Below are positions 22,998 to 34,960 of a DNA stretch of 64,000 nucleotides, piece by piece; the first letter of the stretch is position 1; each line of letters opens with the position of its first letter. Source of the DNA: Babylonia areolata (Eukaryota > Mollusca > Gastropoda > Neogastropoda > Buccinidae); contig NC_134882.1 of assembly GCF_041734735.1 (NCBI RefSeq), positions 23,785,164-23,849,163 on the forward strand, given 5' to 3'. A program made the position numbers and the translations under genes. Under the pieces are notes generated by a model. That model ran no database searches. It was not told the DNA's origin and saw only the letters and a program-made list of their open reading frames with translations.

Positions 22998-23201
22998 TTT
23001 TGGCATAGACATGTCTGGGCTGGGGACAGACATCACAGGCATTTCATGAGATCTACCGTGTTTTGCCGGGTGTACCTGCTCCCAAGGAGATTGAGAAAGT
23101 CGTCATAAAAGAAGTGCACGAGATCCAAGACGAAGTTTCGCCCAAAATCGCCGGATTGTCAGGAGCTTTGGCCATTGCGATGGCAGCGTATGGAGCCCAT
23201 G
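22998..23201 (+). CDS. Candidate exon 2 of TMEM256/DUF423-family membrane protein
   Basis: The plus strand reads EIYRVLPGVPAP, then KEIEKVVIKEVHEIQDEVS, and then KIAGLSGALAIAMAAYGAHG, ending at a possible donor CATG|GTTAGAG (23,201/23,202). TMEM256 (DUF423) proteins are small multi-span membrane proteins of poorly known function. Their first membrane helix carries a conserved LSGA...YGAHG motif, which this matches. The exon would begin after the CCAG acceptor at 22,997. Reading from there meets a TAG in the frame used later, so one base may be missing or extra near 23,042-23,046, or a different acceptor is used. The remaining helices (exon 3 onward) were not found. Family call is fairly secure; exon borders are not. 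Confidence 0.6.
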
Positions 23202-23315
23202 GTTAGAGTTTTGTGATCATGCGTGATGAAAACATTACTTAGGTATTTGCAGTATCTGTGATAGTCTGATCTCATATGTGAGAGAGTGCATTTGTGTTGT
23301 GTTGTAAAATGATGG

Positions 23316-23345
23316 TTTGTGTGTGTGTGTGGTGTGTGTGTGTGG
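23316..23345 (+). repeat. (GT)n microsatellite
   Basis: An almost pure GT run interrupted once by GG. A second, broken GT-rich patch follows at about 23,394-23,418. Confidence 0.9.
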
Positions 23346-23544
23346 GGTAAAAGCTGTGTCAGTCACAGAGCGCGTGTTTGACAATGCTCACAAGCGTGTG
23401 TGTGTGGTTTGTGTGTGACGTCACGTGTGGGGGTGAAGAACTACTGTTAAGTTACAGCTTTTTGTTGTTAATCTGCATTGCCACATTGATTGGGGGATGG
23501 CTGGAAATCACTGGCGTCTCCATTCAATAGGGGCTAACTCATTT

Positions 23545-23760
23545 TTGCTGTGTAGCTTTTTATTGTAATCAATAGACGCTAAATAGGTATACACATAGTT
23601 TAAATTAATGCACAGTTTACCTTTTGCTGTGTAGCAATTATAATTTAAATTTACATAGTTTGAATTAATGCACAGTTTACCTTTGCTGTGGAGCTAATTA
23701 ATGTAATCATAGATGGGGAAAAAAGGTATACACATAGTTTGAATTAATGCACACTTACCA
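23545..23760 (+). repeat. Degenerate tandem repeat, about three copies
   Basis: Blocks TTTGCTGTGTAGC, TACACATAGTTTRAATTAATG and CACAGTTTACC recur in order at roughly 65-110 bp spacing, with indels between copies. Confidence 0.65.
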
Positions 23761-23882
23761 CTCTGTTGGATGGCCCCCCTGGGACCATCATTGACATATC
23801 TTTTGGACTGCTGGCTCTGCAACTACAACAGAATGAGTCTTTAAAACCATTCAGAGATGGCACTGAGATGAATAGCAAACAT

Positions 23883-23883
<1 letters not shown>

Positions 23884-23913
<30 letters not shown>

Positions 23914-23943
23914 CACAGTGAAAAGACGTTAAACTAAAGAACG

Positions 23944-23975
<32 letters not shown>
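23884..23975 (+). repeat. (CA)n microsatellite pair
   Basis: Two CA runs, at 23,884-23,920 and 23,944-23,975, are separated by a short unique spacer. Confidence 0.9.
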
Positions 23976-24299
23976 ACACAGACGTGTAAGGGTCATTCAC
24001 TGGCAAAACAAAGATTTGTGTTGGGCTTTACATGTTATTTAAAGTGATATATTTGTCTTCCACTAATGGTAATTTTATTTAGTCAAAATAATAATAGATT
24101 GTCACAGAGAGCAAACAGCCAGACACAATCCATTCACCCCTTAAAAAAAAAAAAATCCCCAATGAAAAAAGATTAATTTTGGTGTGAAGGCCCATAATAT
24201 TTACTTAAAGTTGAACTGAAAGTATGGAGCTTCTTCTTTTTTTCTTTGGGTTTTTGTTGTTGTAATGTGAACTTGAAGGTGATACACTTTTATTATTTT

Positions 24300-25560
24300 T
24301 TCACTTCACCTTCCAAACCCTTTACCATCCTGTAGTCTTGTGACCATTGGGCGCCCCAGTGATCTGGCAATCAGCATCCTCCAATCCTCTCGGGTTTTTT
24401 GACCTCCTGACTGTATCCCTCAAACCCCAAGCCCCCCATTCTGGGATGTTTGTCCTCCCATCTCTTCCTCTGTCTGCCTCTCCTTCTCCCCCCTTTCACT
24501 GTGCCCTGCAGGGAAAGTCTTGGCAAGCCCTGATGACCGTGCATGGCCATACCATTTGAGCTGCGTCCTTGACCAAGGTCAACAGGTCTTCGTAGGGCCC
24601 AGACTTGCCTGATTCTGTTTCGAACTTCTTCTTCGTGATATGATCTTTGTAGAGATGCCCAGGAGTCTTTGAAAGCATCGCATCCAGTGGACTGTATTTT
24701 CTTTCTATTCAGCTGTAAGGTCCACGATTCACATGCAACAAGAGTATTGATGTCACCAGGGTACCATCAGTCGATCTTTGAGCCGAGTGCAATGTTCCGG
24801 GTCATTCCAGATGTACCTCATTTTGTGAGTGCTGCTGTTCCCTGTGCAATCCGGAGAGTCCCTTCGGGTTGGGATCCCTCATCTGTCACAATTGCTCCCA
24901 GGTATTTAAAGCTGTGGACAGTTTCTAGCTTCGGGCCATCCACTCTTATGTCAGTGCTGATGCCATTGGTGTGTTGGTCATCAGTTTGTCTTCTCTGCAC
25001 TGATTTGCATGCCATAGGCTCTAGAGTTTTATCGGCCTAGAGGTTTTTTAAAAGGTGGTCCACTAAGCAAGCTAGCTCCTCTTCTTTTCCTGCTAGGCCA
25101 TCAATATCGTCGGCGAAATAAGTGGTGACGGCTCTGCCTCCGATGTTGACTGTTCCTTTGTGGTCTTCAAGTGCATCATCCAATGATTCTTTCCGGGAAG
25201 TTGTTGAAGAGAGTTGGTGAGAGCAACACCTGCCTCACTCCGACGTGGTTCTGAAGCAGTCCCCTATGTTACTGTTGAAGTAACTGCGCTGGTGCTTTGT
25301 CATAGAGGTTCTGTATCACTTGGGTCAGGTTGGCATTGATGTTTTAAAAACCTCAATGTTGCCCATAAGCTCATGCCATACTCGGTCAAACCCTTCTTGA
25401 AATCCACGAAGACGTGGGAGAGGTCTTTGCTGATGTTGAGGTACCTCTCGCATAGTATCCTGAGGTTTTAAGAAATTTCTCTGTTGTACTGCGCCCTGGT
25501 CTGAAACCTGCTGTTCCTCTGCATGATCTCTCCGCTTGTGGCTTCAAACTATTTAGCAGG
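24300..25560 (-). mobile_element. LINE-B: 5'-truncated non-LTR retrotransposon
   Basis: On the minus strand the sequence starts in the RT fingers (a NSRFQT equivalent of AGFRPGR near 25,510). FVDFKKGFDRVWH follows near 25,380-25,420. YFADDID at 25,100-25,120 retains the catalytic aspartate pair. VDGPKLETVHSFKYLGAIV runs near 24,930-24,885. A degraded KDHIT..E..GPYEDLLT lies near 24,655-24,570, then GGRRRGRQRKRWED near 24,490 and a closing MLIARS...RLQDG end near 24,330. It belongs to the same broad family as LINE-C and LINE-E but is a separate copy in the opposite orientation. Frame changes are present. An AATAATAAAAG tail lies at the 3' side near 24,290. Confidence 0.8.
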
Positions 25561-28500
25561 ATCTTTTACTTAAAGTTGCCAAAATTACTCAATTGTTACT
25601 TGAACATTTTTCACTTGAGGATATAGCAGTGGGTTAGTTTGTCCTTAATTTAGTGAGTTTATTGATCTGGATTGCACACAAGTCCAATAACTGTGAATTC
25701 TATGTCAGGTGAAAGGTTCCACAGCCCTTTACTGCCATTAACCGTACTGGGCAGTGAATTCACAACAAGAGCTCAGCACAGGTGGCAGAGCCTGATCGTC
25801 TCCTGCTGTTTTATTTTAACCTTCCTGAGCAGTCCAGATAACCATTGACACTAATTAATAGTTGTGTTTTTTTTGTTTTTGTTTTTTTTTTTCTCCCCTT
25901 TCAGAGAAGGGTTTTATTTGTCAAGAAACATGTACCATATTTCACATTTGGGTAAACAAAATAACAAAATAGATTGTTGATTCCAGCAAAAACAATGAAG
26001 CAATACAACCGTAAATCTGCTTCAAGGAAAACACCTAAACACTGACCCTCGCTTCACTGAAGTTAAAATCATTCATCCAACTGCAAGGGTTTGGGGTTTT
26101 TTTTTTTGCATCTCCCCAGTCCCAACAAACACACACACAGTGAGGCACACACACCACACATACTCTTTAACGTATAATTCCCCTTCAATATACAACATAA
26201 TCTCCAAGACATCGGGGAACCCCGAGAAAAAACCAGAAAAATTTCGGGTTCTTAAAATTTAAAAAAACCCTAATCATGAAAAAAAAAAACAACATATTTT
26301 TAAAAACATCAAAACCTTTTTCATAATATTTTTTAAATTTTTTCTAAGCAAAGCCCCGATCATTATGTTATTTTTCTTTTCTCTCTTACATACCCCAGAG
26401 TAGCAAACACCCAGACACAAACCCATACCTGCCCCCCCCCCCCTCCCCATCACTTAAATATACCAAAACGCTCGCTCTCCACACTCTCGCTGCACTTTCC
26501 CACACACACGCACTTTTTCCCAAACGAAAGGGGTTCACACAAACATTTTAAATTTTGGGCATAATGGCACCAAAGAAAATTTGTATTTAAATTTTTAAAA
26601 CACAGATCCAAAAGGAAAAAGGGAAATTTAGCCCATGGGTGTTGAAAAATTCACCTTCGCCGGTATTTACATTGGTTGGCATTGTTGTAACAAAAATAAA
26701 ATACAATGAAGTAGAAATAAAACAGCAATGTCGCAGAAAAAAACTAGTTTTTTTAACCTTTTCATATTTCCCCCCATGTACCATACTAAAACAAATCTTT
26801 TAAATCGTTTATTTTTCCCTTGTACAGGAACCACTTCCTTTAAAATTTTGTTATGGGCGCATTTCCATTCGGGAAACACATTTTTTTAAAGTGCGTATTT
26901 GTACGTACTTCCTTCATAATTTGCGATATTTTTGGGGTCTGATTTTTTTGATTCTGCTTTTGAAATAAAAAAAAAAATTTTTACCCCATAAAAAATCGGG
27001 TTTAGTACTTCGCTGTTTTCGTTTGTCGCTTTTTCCAAAAAAAAACATTTAAAAAAAAAAAGGGATTTTCCCCCTCAAAACACTTTGCATTTGTCTTTCA
27101 AAAAATGTTTCCAGTTTTTTAACCCAAATAAACTGTATATATTTTTAAATTCCCACAGATAATGATGTATATATTTTTTTAAATATTGAAAAATTTGCAT
27201 TTTTCATTTTCGTCAATCCCATTCTTCTAAAAAAACTATTTTTACAAAATTTCAAAGCAAATTGGGAAATTTGGAACCTTTTTATTTGATTTTTTTTTCG
27301 CCTTCTTAATTAACTCAAAAAGCATTTTTTTCCAAATCTATTACAAAAACCTTTTTTTCTCCCCCAAATTTAAAACAAGGGTTTTTATGTCAAAAATTTC
27401 TATTTATCAAGCAAAATATTAAATATGTTTTTACCCTTTTTGAAACTCTACATATCATTTTCTTTTTGCTTTTTGTTTCGGTTTATTTTTCTTTGTGTTT
27501 TTTTTACAAACCTTTTCCCTTTTTAATGTTTTGGGTTTTAAATTGCTTGTGTACAATTTTGATATTGTAATATTTTCCCCTTTTTAATGTTCCTTTTTTT
27601 TTTACAAAAATTTTCTTGGCTCAAAGTCTCCGTTTTTTCCTTAATACATTTTTTAAACAAAATAGACATTCTTTTTGCCCAGTAAATTAAACAAAAATCA
27701 ACGTCCCTTTATTTTAAATTTGTAAATTAAAAAAAATAAAGGTTCTGTTTAACAAGTTTTTTGTATTTTTTGAAATTTTTTTTACGGTTTTTTTGAATTA
27801 AATAAAAAGCTACAAATACATCTTCCAAAGGGGTTTACTTTTTCTTTTGATAAATTTTTTGGGCTCCGTAACAGTTTTAAGTTAATTATTTCGGGCCAAT
27901 TTTTTAAAAGTATTTTTGGGCCTCCATTTTGGGGTTCCAAATTTTTTAAAGTATATTTCCCCTCCAAATTTTGGGGTTCCTGTGTAAAATTTTTCCTTAC
28001 CTATGAAATTTTTGGGGGGAACTTAAGGGAAAGTTATTATATCCATTATTCCAATACCTCCTTGCTAAATTTTTTGGCCCCGAATACCCCTTTTTGTTTT
28101 GTCTTTTTTTTTTTTTGTCCCATACAAAACTCATAGCACATTTTTTGCGGGTTTTTCATTTTTTTTCTGGGGGGTTTTGGGCAGAAAAATTCCTTTAAGT
28201 AATTAAATTTTTTGAAAATTATTAAGGTTTTTAAAGTACCCCACTTCCCCAAAGGTGTAAAAATTTTTTTTTGACCCACTTTTTAAATAGATTAATGACA
28301 TCAAAAAAATTTTATCTCCCCAATTTTAAATTTTTGTTATGCCCTAAAAATTTCGTTATTGCCCCCAATTCCAAGATTTTAAACCCTTTTTTTGATTCCA
28401 TTGCATCCTTTTTTAAACAAGAAACTTTCCCGGCGAATTTTTTTTTTTTCCTAACTAAACATTTTTTTTTTTTTTTAAAAATTTAAAGTCTTTGGCCTGA

Positions 28501-31500
28501 AAAACTTTCAAATTCTTTTGGGTGTTTCAAACAACCTTTCGATGAGCTTCTGTCCCCTTTCTAAGTGAATTTGTATCGCCCCTTCAAAAAATGATTTTTT
28601 TTAAAATGGGGTTTTCGGATTTTTTAACCTTTTATTTTTTTGTCACCCAAAAAATTTTTTGCATGCAATTATCCTGAACATGGGACAAAAAAAAATAAGG
28701 CATAATCGGGCCCTCCCTGATGACACTCTCATTTTATCAAATTTTTGGGGAATCCCTTTTCCCCATTAACTGCTACATAAGATTTTTATATCTTTTATAA
28801 AAAGAGCTACCCCTTTTCAATATCCTTCCCCAAAAACCCAAAATTTTTTCAGGAAAATTTTTTAAAGGGAAACCCCCCAAATTTAAACGAGTCAAAAAAT
28901 TTTTTAAAATCTTCAATACGGGGCCGTCCTGGGAGGGGTTTTTTTTTTTTCCAGGGAAAAGAATCCCTATCATACAAGATCTGAAATTTAACCCCCAATA
29001 TATCTTCCTGGTATGAACCCCCCTTTTTATCTTCATGTATCAATTTTGGGAAACAGCTTTTTTTTGATTTGCAATTTCAAAGCTGTTTCCCCTTTTTTTA
29101 GGTACAAAAAAAAAGAGTAATTGGTCTCCAGTTTTTTTAAAAAATTCCCTTTGGGTTTTTCTTCTTTTTGGGAACTTTCTATTTCCCCTTTCCCTTTTTT
29201 TATAGACTTTTTTCCTTTTTAAAATCTTTTTATTTAAAAGAAAAGGACTACAAAAAACTCCCAAATTTTTCCCCCCCAAAAAAATTAAAGAATTTGACTG
29301 TCCCCTTCGATCAGTTCCTGGAAATTTTTTCATTATTCATAAATTTTTTAATGTAAAAGATGCTTCTTCCCTTTTGTAATAAAACCCTCCATTTCCCAAA
29401 CTTCTTGTTCACTTAATGTGGGGATATTTTTGAAAAGTAAAGTACCTAAGTCAAACCTTTGTTATTTTTTTCTTTTTAAAGTTTTTGTAAAAAGACCTAG
29501 TTTCTTCTAAAAAATTTCCCTCTTTTTTGTTAAGACCTTTTCCCTTGTTTTGTAACAAATTTTTAAATAAATTTTTTTACTCATAAAGGCTTTTTTCTAG
29601 TGAACAAAGTATTTTGTTTTTTTTTTTTTCTCTCTGTGAAAAGGGCCCTTTTTGGGCCCTTTGGGCCAAATGATTAAACCCATCCATTTTTGTTTTTCTT
29701 TTTTCTTCCCAATTTTTTCTTTTTTTTGCCCCTAATTGGGGAAAGCCTTTCCTTTAAAAATCTATCACTATTTTTTTTATCCCTGTATGTTTTTGTTTCC
29801 CGACCTTCTTCTTTTTCTTCTTTGCCCTCCTTTCATTTTTAAAAACTATCTACAGTATTTGCTATTTTTCCCTTAACAGGGGGTCCCAAAAATATTTTGG
29901 GCCCCGAAATTGTGAATTTCAATTTTGGGTAATTTTGAATATCTTGATTTTATCCCGGAAAAATACAATACTGCAAAATTTTTTCCTTTAAACCCCTTTT
30001 AATAGTTTTTTATTAATAAGTTTTTACATATATCTGATCTTTTAAAAAAAAGGAAGATTAAAATTTCCAAAAAGGTTTTTTGATTCTTTTTTGCTTTAAA
30101 AAATTAATTTCCAAAAGTTATAGGGAATGGTCACTACGATACCCCAACAAATTTCTCATTTTTTAAAGTCCGAGATAATGTTTTTAGAAACAGGAAAAAA
30201 TCTAACCGACATTGCTGAAATGGGTTTTTCTTTCCCCGGGTAACATAAAATTTCTGGATTTAAAATTTTTCACCAAATTTTTCCCCCCCACTAGTTCAAA
30301 TTTTTAAATCATTCCTGTAAAGTATTGGGTTGCTTTAGTATTATTAAAATCTTTGTAATTATAAACTAAATTTGGGGTTTATAACAAAAAATTTCCCGTC
30401 CCCCCTCTATTATGAAATTTGGTTTTTTTAACAGACTTCAAAAATTTTTTTACTTAAGTCTTTAAAAAATAAAAGGGCATCTCGTTTTGGTTTTCCCTAT
30501 AAAATTAACTAGAGCATTTTTTTACCCATGGTATTTAAATTTTAAAATTAGTAAAAATTCCCCGGCTATCTTTATGCATTTCCCCATCTTTAAGTCAAAA
30601 TTTTGTTTAAATTAAAAAAACTACCCCCCTAGAACTCTTTTTTTGGTGAAAATATACTTTCATATCCCCATTCGCTCTAATTTGATGGGTCGGGTTTAGG
30701 GGGGAAAAAAGTTGTGTCTTGGGATAAAATTTTAGAGTATTGTTTTTGTCTCAAAATTTAAAAGGGCTCTCTTTTTTTAGCAAAATTACCCAAAGGGCCC
30801 TTTGGGAATTTAAAAAATGACACGAAAACTTTTCATTGGGAATTTTATCATTTTTCTAAAAACCCCTTTTTTACCATTTTCAATTTATAAGTAATTCATT
30901 TTACATTTTTTGCCACTTGCGTTCCCCACCACCTCATATAACCATTAAAAAAAACCTCCGGGTTTCTTTTAGTTTTTGCATTCACTAAAACCAATCATCC
31001 TTTTTTTCCTTTACCCGCCGCTCTCTCTGACATGGGGGCATTTAATATAAAGTTATTGACTCACTGCAAAACAAATGAATAACTGCTAAAAAAATGAAAA
31101 AATAAAACACGACTTTGTTTGCAAATTAAGGCATCCCTGAGCTTAAGTTAACTCATCAAAAGCACGTTTCTTCTTTGAAAAAACATTAAGAAATAATTTT
31201 TAAAAAAAAATAAATAAATGAGTAAATAAAAAATAAATAAATAAAAAGAAAAAAAAAAATACCCAAAAAATCCCAAAAAGAAATCGAGACTATTATATTC
31301 ATTTTCACAAAAAAGGGGACAACAGTAAATTTTTTAAAATTTTGTACAAATCAAAATGAATGATTTGAATCAGTTTTTTTTTTTATGAATTTTTCCCTTT
31401 TAAACACAAAAACTAGGGGCTGAAGGATTCCTTTTCTTGCTGAAGGGAAATGGGAAAGGGGGTTTGGGTTGGTGGGGGGAGGAAAATCGTTGGGAAAAAA

Positions 31501-34500
31501 ATTTACCCCACACTCCCAAAAACCCAAGGGGAAAAAAAAACCCCAGAAAAAAAAAAAAAAGGAACAATTTTACTCCACAATGATTAGAATCGTGAGAAAA
31601 ACCCTTTTTCATGTTTCAAATAAAAACGGGTTCACAATCCCGGGTCACAAACCCCAAAACCCGACACCACCAAAACCACTGGGAAGGAGGGGGGGGGTTT
31701 TGGGGTGGGGAATCAAGTATTTTAAAAAAAAAGCATGTGAAAAAAGGGGATTAAAAAAAGGGGGGTGGGGGGGAATGGGGGTATTTGTGCCTTTTTTGGA
31801 AACATGCCACACTGGTTAAATCACTCAGTAACGGGGCCCTTTCCCCTCTTTTCCTCTCCCAGACCCTCCATTCCAGTGGGGGTCTGAATACCCCCCAAAT
31901 TTGCTTTTCCCCGTCAGTATTGGGGACTTTGTTTAAAATTCACCTCTTTAGTATAAGAGCCTTTTTCCCCTTGGGAATTTTTAAAACATGGTAATTTGGG
32001 GGGGAAACGCTGTTAACTCGTCTCTTTTGTCATTCGTAGGGGGAGAGTTAAAAATTAGAGGAAAACACACAAAACCCCCCCCCCCCCCCACACACACACA
32101 CACACACGAGTACAACCCAATGCCTTTCAAAAAGAAAAAAAAAGAAAAAATAAAGAAGGAAAAGAACTTGCACAGAAACCAAGGGTGGAAAATTTTTGGG
32201 TTGCACAAACAATATGACAAGTTTAAAAAGTCGAATTCAAAACACACAAAACCCCACACAACCCCCACACAAACAAAACCACACACACAACACACCCCCC
32301 CATTTCCCAAAAAATCAAACAGTTCCCTTCAATCTGAAATTCCAGGGAAATTGCGGGTTTTAAAAAAAAAAAGAAAAAAAAAAGGGTCTCCCCGGAAAAA
32401 AATGTTTCAAGTTTTCAAAACCACCCGCCACCCACTGGGAAAAAAAAAAAAAAAAGAAAAATAAAATAAATAAATGATTAAAAAAAATCATCGCACGGGG
32501 AAAAAAAAAACCCACCAAAAAAAAAACAAACAAAAAAAAAGGTCCCGTAGCTCAACACCAACCACACAAAAAAAAAAAAAAAAAAAAAAAAAAATCGCCT
32601 GTAAAAAAAGGGGGAGCAAGGATTGTGTGTGCATGTGTGGTGTGTGTGTGCACATTCCAGCCTTTTTCTCTAGCGGGGAGGTTGGGGGGTTGGGGGGGAT
32701 ACAAGAATTTTAACACATGTCTTCCTAAAAAAGACCTACAATTCCCATCAAGATGAATTTTGGGTTTTACCCCCCCCCCCCCCCCCCCCCCCAAACATCT
32801 TGGTTCATCAATCGGGCCTTCAGATTTTACACACGTTTTTTTTTGGGTTTTGGTTTTTTTTTTTTTTTTGGGGTTTTTTTTTTTTTTTGTTTTTTTTTAT
32901 TTGTCTTCTTTTTCCCTCTCAAAAATCCCAAAATCAAAAACCGTTTTGTCAAAAAAGCAAAGAAAATGATAAAAACAAATAAAAACAAATAACAAAAAGT
33001 TGCAATAAAAACCAATTAAAAATTTAATTTTGCCAAAATGCAAAAATAAAAATAGCAAACGTACGTCACCATCACTGTCACCACTCCTAGATTTTTCACA
33101 TTCCCCACTTTTCATCATTATCACATTGACGCATCAACAGGGGCAACAAAAAAAGGACAGTAAAATGTACGGTAAATGTACGGTTCCCCCCACCCCCTAT
33201 TTTGTCTTCCTATCACACAGTCCCTACATTCTCCATCCTCTCCTCCCCCGGGGTAAAGAATACTTCCACCACCCCCGTCCCACCACCCTTTTCCTCCTCC
33301 CCACCCCTCCACATCCCCTCCCCCCCCCCCCCCAAAAAAAAAAGTAAATAAAAAAAAAACAAAAAAATTAAAAAATGAATGTCAAAATATAGTTTTTTCC
33401 TTTTAAAACTGGGGGATATTTTTTTTCGGGGGCATGTCGTGTCGCTCAGTCTCCATGGCCGGCTCCCACTGGTTGTGGCGGTCCCCGTTGCTTCTGGGAC
33501 GGGCGGGGAGGACCTGGTGTCGGGGGGCTTCCCTTTCGCTGGCTTTTGGGTCTTTGGTCACTTCCTGTCACACTCGCAAAAAAAATGTCACCAGAAATCT
33601 GTCAAACGCTCAGAAATGTGCTGAAATAAATGTGATCACGGGAATCAGTTTTGGTTTTTTAAATTTCAGTTTTTTCATTCAAAACCCTCAGTTACCTAAC
33701 TGTTCTTGATTACCTTTTGCCCCCCCCTCCCCTCTCTAGTATGTCTTATTTACTTCCTTTTTTTCCCCTTTTTTCTGTCCCACTCACAAATTTCCCTTTC
33801 AATGTCTTTTGGTTGCTTAACGATTCAGATCGTTTTTTTTGTTTTTTTAACCCCACCTAGACCGCGCACTACAGTCCTAAAAACTAGCTAACCAATAAGA
33901 TTTTTTTTTTTATTTCCGCATTACGTTTTGGTGCATTTTTTTTTAAATTTGTATTTCCAAAAGACTTCCCCAACTATAAATTTTTGATGTCTTTTCTATC
34001 GCAAGAGAAATGATTACAAAATGTGAAAATCGGGTTTCAAAATTGCTCCGACAAAATAAAAAAAAGAAGTCTTTCTACCTTCCACACACTCCTGTCCCAA
34101 AAACACTTGTACCCACATTTCAAAATTTTTCACAAATTTAAAAATTTTGCAACCATACGTTCACAGATTTTTCTTGAGTGAGTTAGAAATGCAACGGGCA
34201 TGAGAAAAAGGGGTCACACCCTTGTTTCTCTCTTCTCCTGTGGGGCTTTTTCAAAAGTACTCCGTTCCTTCGACGGTGAGTGATTTTTTCCTTCTAATTA
34301 ATAGTTATAACAGCGAGTGGGTGAAAAAAATCGAGTAAAGTCCTTTCCCAAAGAGACAGCAACTTCAACCTGGCCTAAAACCCTGATCACCGTTAGCACA
34401 AATCGAAGTCCAATGCAAACTTTTTTGGCCAAGATGCCTTCAAAGTCTTTTTTACTAATTGTCAAAAAATTTTTTTATTAGACCTACAGGGGACATGACA

Positions 34501-34590
34501 CTGCAACAACCATTCAATCTTTTTTATGAATGTCATTTTTTGTATTACTAGATCTAATTAGTATATTTTTGTATATATATAATATATATA
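25560..34590. other. Long AT-rich, homopolymer-laden stretch
   Basis: From about 26.1 kb the sequence is dominated by runs of T, A and C/G blocks. No gene or transposon is recognised in these 9 kb. ORFs here are lysine- or phenylalanine-rich by-products of A and T runs. A 23-C run at 32,770-32,792 and A-runs near 32,568-32,594 are extreme examples. A GC-richer patch at 33,430-33,570 has plus-strand frames of 81 and 91 codons without recognisable motifs. Confidence 0.5.
32770..32792 (+). repeat. 23-C homopolymer
   Basis: Twenty-three consecutive C residues, an unusual length for genomic DNA and a difficult target for sequencing. True length is doubtful. Confidence 0.7.
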
Positions 34591-34594
34591 TATA

Positions 34595-34960
34595 GAGTGA
34601 GGCCTAGGGGTAACGCGTCCACCTAGGAACAGAGAATCGGCATTCGGTTCGAATAAACGGCTCGCCGCCGAATTTTTTCTCCTCCTCCCTAACCTTGAGT
34701 GGTGGTCTGGACGCTAGTCTTTCAAGAACTTAAACAGAGGTCCCTTTTTGAAGCACCACTTGCAACAAAAAAGAACCCCCCAACAAAAGGGTTTTTCCTG
34801 CAAAATTCTGTAAAAAAAACCACTTCGTTAGGAAAGACAATAAAACTGCACCAGGAAAAAAAAAAAAAAAAAGGGGTGGTTGTGTTATGCCCGGCCTCCC
34901 GGGGGGAAGCAGCCCGAATTTCACACAGAGAAATCTGTCTGATAAAATAAATAAAAAAAT
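34595..34960 (+). mobile_element. SINE family S2, near full length
   Basis: The tRNA-like head has an A-box-like GAGGCCTAGGGGTAACGC (34,598-34,615) and B-box GGTTCGAATA (34,646-34,655). The body has TTGAGTGGTGGTCTGGACGC near 34,695-34,714 and the AGGTCCC block. The distal half has CAACAAAAGGGTTT, AAAACTGCACCAGG and an A-run. The closing GAAGCAGCCCGAATTTCACA is followed by an A-rich tail. It shares its 3' half with the copy at 22,064-22,280. An 83-codon reading frame across it is a coincidence. Confidence 0.85.

Larger units (their letters stand above)
23205..24290 (+). other. Intron-like stretch with microsatellites
   Basis: If the TMEM256-like gene is real this is its next intron. It contains GT and CA microsatellites and a degenerate tandem repeat, and no coding sequence. 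Confidence 0.4.

Noticed and set aside
32474-33015. Several overlapping lysine- or phenylalanine-rich ORFs
   Set aside because: Products of A, T and C homopolymers open in both directions.
34699-34950. 83-codon ORF
   Set aside because: It lies wholly within SINE S2. A similar frame occurs in the truncated copy at 22,070.
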